NCBI GenBank assembly: GCA_964536085.1 | Contig: CAZHWR010000032.1 | Coordinates: 1 to 20,872 of the forward strand | DNA: 20,872 bases | Direction: 5' to 3' | Source of the DNA: CAZHWR01 sp964536085 | GTDB lineage: Bacteria; Bacillota; Clostridia; Oscillospirales; Ruminococcaceae | Shown: positions 19,774-20,872 of the stretch, piece after piece | Numbering within the stretch: position 1 is the first letter of the stretch | How the letters are laid out: every line of letters starts with the position of its first letter | Translations under genes and position numbers: made by a program | The notes under the pieces: model-generated | Seen by the model: the letters and a program-made list of their open reading frames with translations, nothing else | Told to the model about the DNA's origin: nothing | Databases searched by the model: none

Positions 19774-20872
19774 TTATTTTCCCGTAAGCTCAAGCACTGC
19801 TTCATAAATCTTTTCACAGGTGTCAAGCACACTCAGCGAAGCGGCGTTTTTAGAAAGCTGTTTTAATTTTTGCGGATCTGAACTTACTCCGTTTAAAAAA
19901 CTGATGAGTTTATCTTTGTCGTAATTTTTTTCCTCAACAACTATGGCCGCTCCCGCGTTTTGCAAAACCATGGCGTTGTGGTACTGATGATTTTCCGCAA
20001 CATACGGCGACGGAATCAAAACCGAAGGCTTGCCGACGGCTTCAAGCTCGCTCAATGTTATCGCCCCTGCACGGCAGATTACAATATCAGCCGCCGCCAG
20101 GCAAACATCCATATTGTCGATATATTCGCGTATGTCAAGGCGCGGCAAGGTCGGATCCACATCCCGCTCGGCCAGCATGTCTTTGAACTCCTCTGTGCCG
20201 AACTTTCCGTATGCGTGAATGTGGTTGATTTTTTGATCCTTGCAGTGCCATTGCATAACGTCGGCGGATATTTCATTTACCTTTGTGGCTCCCAAGCTTC
20301 CGCCGAACGAAAGAATACACAGATTACCATCCATGTTGAGCTCGCGGCGCGCCGCGTCTTTAGTCATATGCAGAATGCTTTCACGTATCGGATTTCCTAC
20401 AACCTGAATTTTATCAATACAACAGTCGTCAAAATACTTTTTTGCCTCGCCTACCGCCAGCATTATTTTATCGACATGCTTTGAAAGAAGCTTAGTAGTA
20501 ACGCCCGGAAAGGCGTTTTGTTCATGTATAAGCGTTTTTATTCCCATTTTTGACGCACAGCGCACGACCGGACCGCTCACATAGCCTCCCGTGCCGATAA
20601 CGATATCGGGACGGAAATCGGATATGATTTTTTTTGCGCGCTGGTTTGCCGTCATAAGACATTTTACTGCGTCGATGTTTTTCACAATGCTTTTGGCGGA
20701 AAAACTGCGCTGAAAGCCCCGCACCTTAATCGGAGAAAACGCAAAGCCCGCCTTTGTAACGAGCGTTGCCTCCATTCCGTTCGGGGTTCCCACAAATAAA
20801 ATATGTGATTTAGGCGATCTTTTTTTTATTTCCGCGGCGATTGCAAGCGCTGGATTAATATGCCCCGCCGTA
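19774..20872 (-). CDS. murG: Lipid II synthase MurG (5' end beyond window)
   Basis: MurG transfers GlcNAc from UDP-GlcNAc to lipid I at the inner face of the membrane, producing lipid II. The frame is open to the right edge and begins within TAGHINPALAIA, the N-terminal GGTAGH loop that binds the lipid carrier, so only about ten residues are missing. Further motifs are GTGGYVSGPVV, HEQNAFPG, the FGGSLGA loop between the two GT-B domains and CRAGAITLSELEAVGKPSVL for UDP-GlcNAc. About 365 residues are visible, normal for the family. It is the first visible gene of the run murG-murA-ftsQ-ftsZ. ftsW, murD or mraY would be expected beyond the edge. Confidence 0.97.
   Translation of the reverse strand, partial: TAGHINPALAIAAEIKKRSPKSHILFVGTPNGMEATLVTKAGFAFSPIKVRGFQRSFSAKSIVKNIDAVKCLMTANQRAKKIISDFRPDIVIGTGGYVSGPVVRCASKMGIKTLIHEQNAFPGVTTKLLSKHVDKIMLAVGEAKKYFDDCCIDKIQVVGNPIRESILHMTKDAARRELNMDGNLCILSFGGSLGATKVNEISADVMQWHCKDQKINHIHAYGKFGTEEFKDMLAERDVDPTLPRLDIREYIDNMDVCLAAADIVICRAGAITLSELEAVGKPSVLIPSPYVAENHQYHNAMVLQNAGAAIVVEEKNYDKDKLISFLNGVSSDPQKLKQLSKNAASLSVLDTCEKIYEAVLELTGK

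Overview
The window looks like chromosomal DNA from a gut- or rumen-type member of Clostridia, probably near Oscillospirales/Ruminococcaceae. This is inferred from gene content and order: a murG-murA-ftsQ-ftsZ run, a CarD-like regulator, a tetrahydrofolate riboswitch on folT, a DUF5685/J-domain gene pair and a BspA-like leucine-rich-repeat surface protein. Strong AGGAGG-type ribosome sites and TTG/GTG starts fit Firmicutes. I see no rRNA, tRNA, insertion sequence, prophage or CRISPR array.

Layout, left to right. (1) 1-1664, minus: a secreted LRR protein with two homologous LRR domains, each followed by a Pro-Thr-Asp repeat linker, running off the left edge. It has a near-consensus promoter and shares its upstream region with a small divergent XRE-type regulator (1769-1984). 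(2) 1983-2262: a gene-free stretch packed with hairpins. (3) 2283-3941: a DMT/EamA transporter (minus) and a CarD-like regulator (plus), divergent, with promoters for both. (4) 4065-8553, minus: tsaD, rimI, a low-molecular-weight (probably arginine) phosphatase and polA, closely packed in the transcription order polA, phosphatase, rimI, tsaD. (5) 8790-9767: dusB, divergent from polA. (6) 9893-10795, minus: an unrecognised membrane protein. (7) 10914-11710, minus: folT with its own promoter, a THF riboswitch and a hairpin that covers the ribosome binding site. (8) 11805-13106: an orphan lipoprotein ABC substrate-binding protein. (9) 13321-15397, plus: DUF5685 protein, J-domain/TPR protein with a Cys-rich tail, and a small membrane protein. 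(10) 15634-20872, minus: the division and wall cluster murG (5' end cut by the window edge), murA, ftsQ/divIB, ftsZ, then a small lipoprotein.

How the genes work together. Region 10 makes lipid II precursors and builds the divisome. Region 4 joins DNA repair synthesis to tRNA t6A synthesis and protein modification. Region 7 is a self-contained folate uptake unit that probably shuts down when reduced folate is abundant. The parts least explained by known biology are the three-gene DUF5685/J-domain/membrane module, the hairpin-rich spacer at 1983-2262, the LRR gene with its paired palindromes and divergent regulator, and the perfect dyad just upstream of ftsZ. Most of the rest is ordinary housekeeping DNA.
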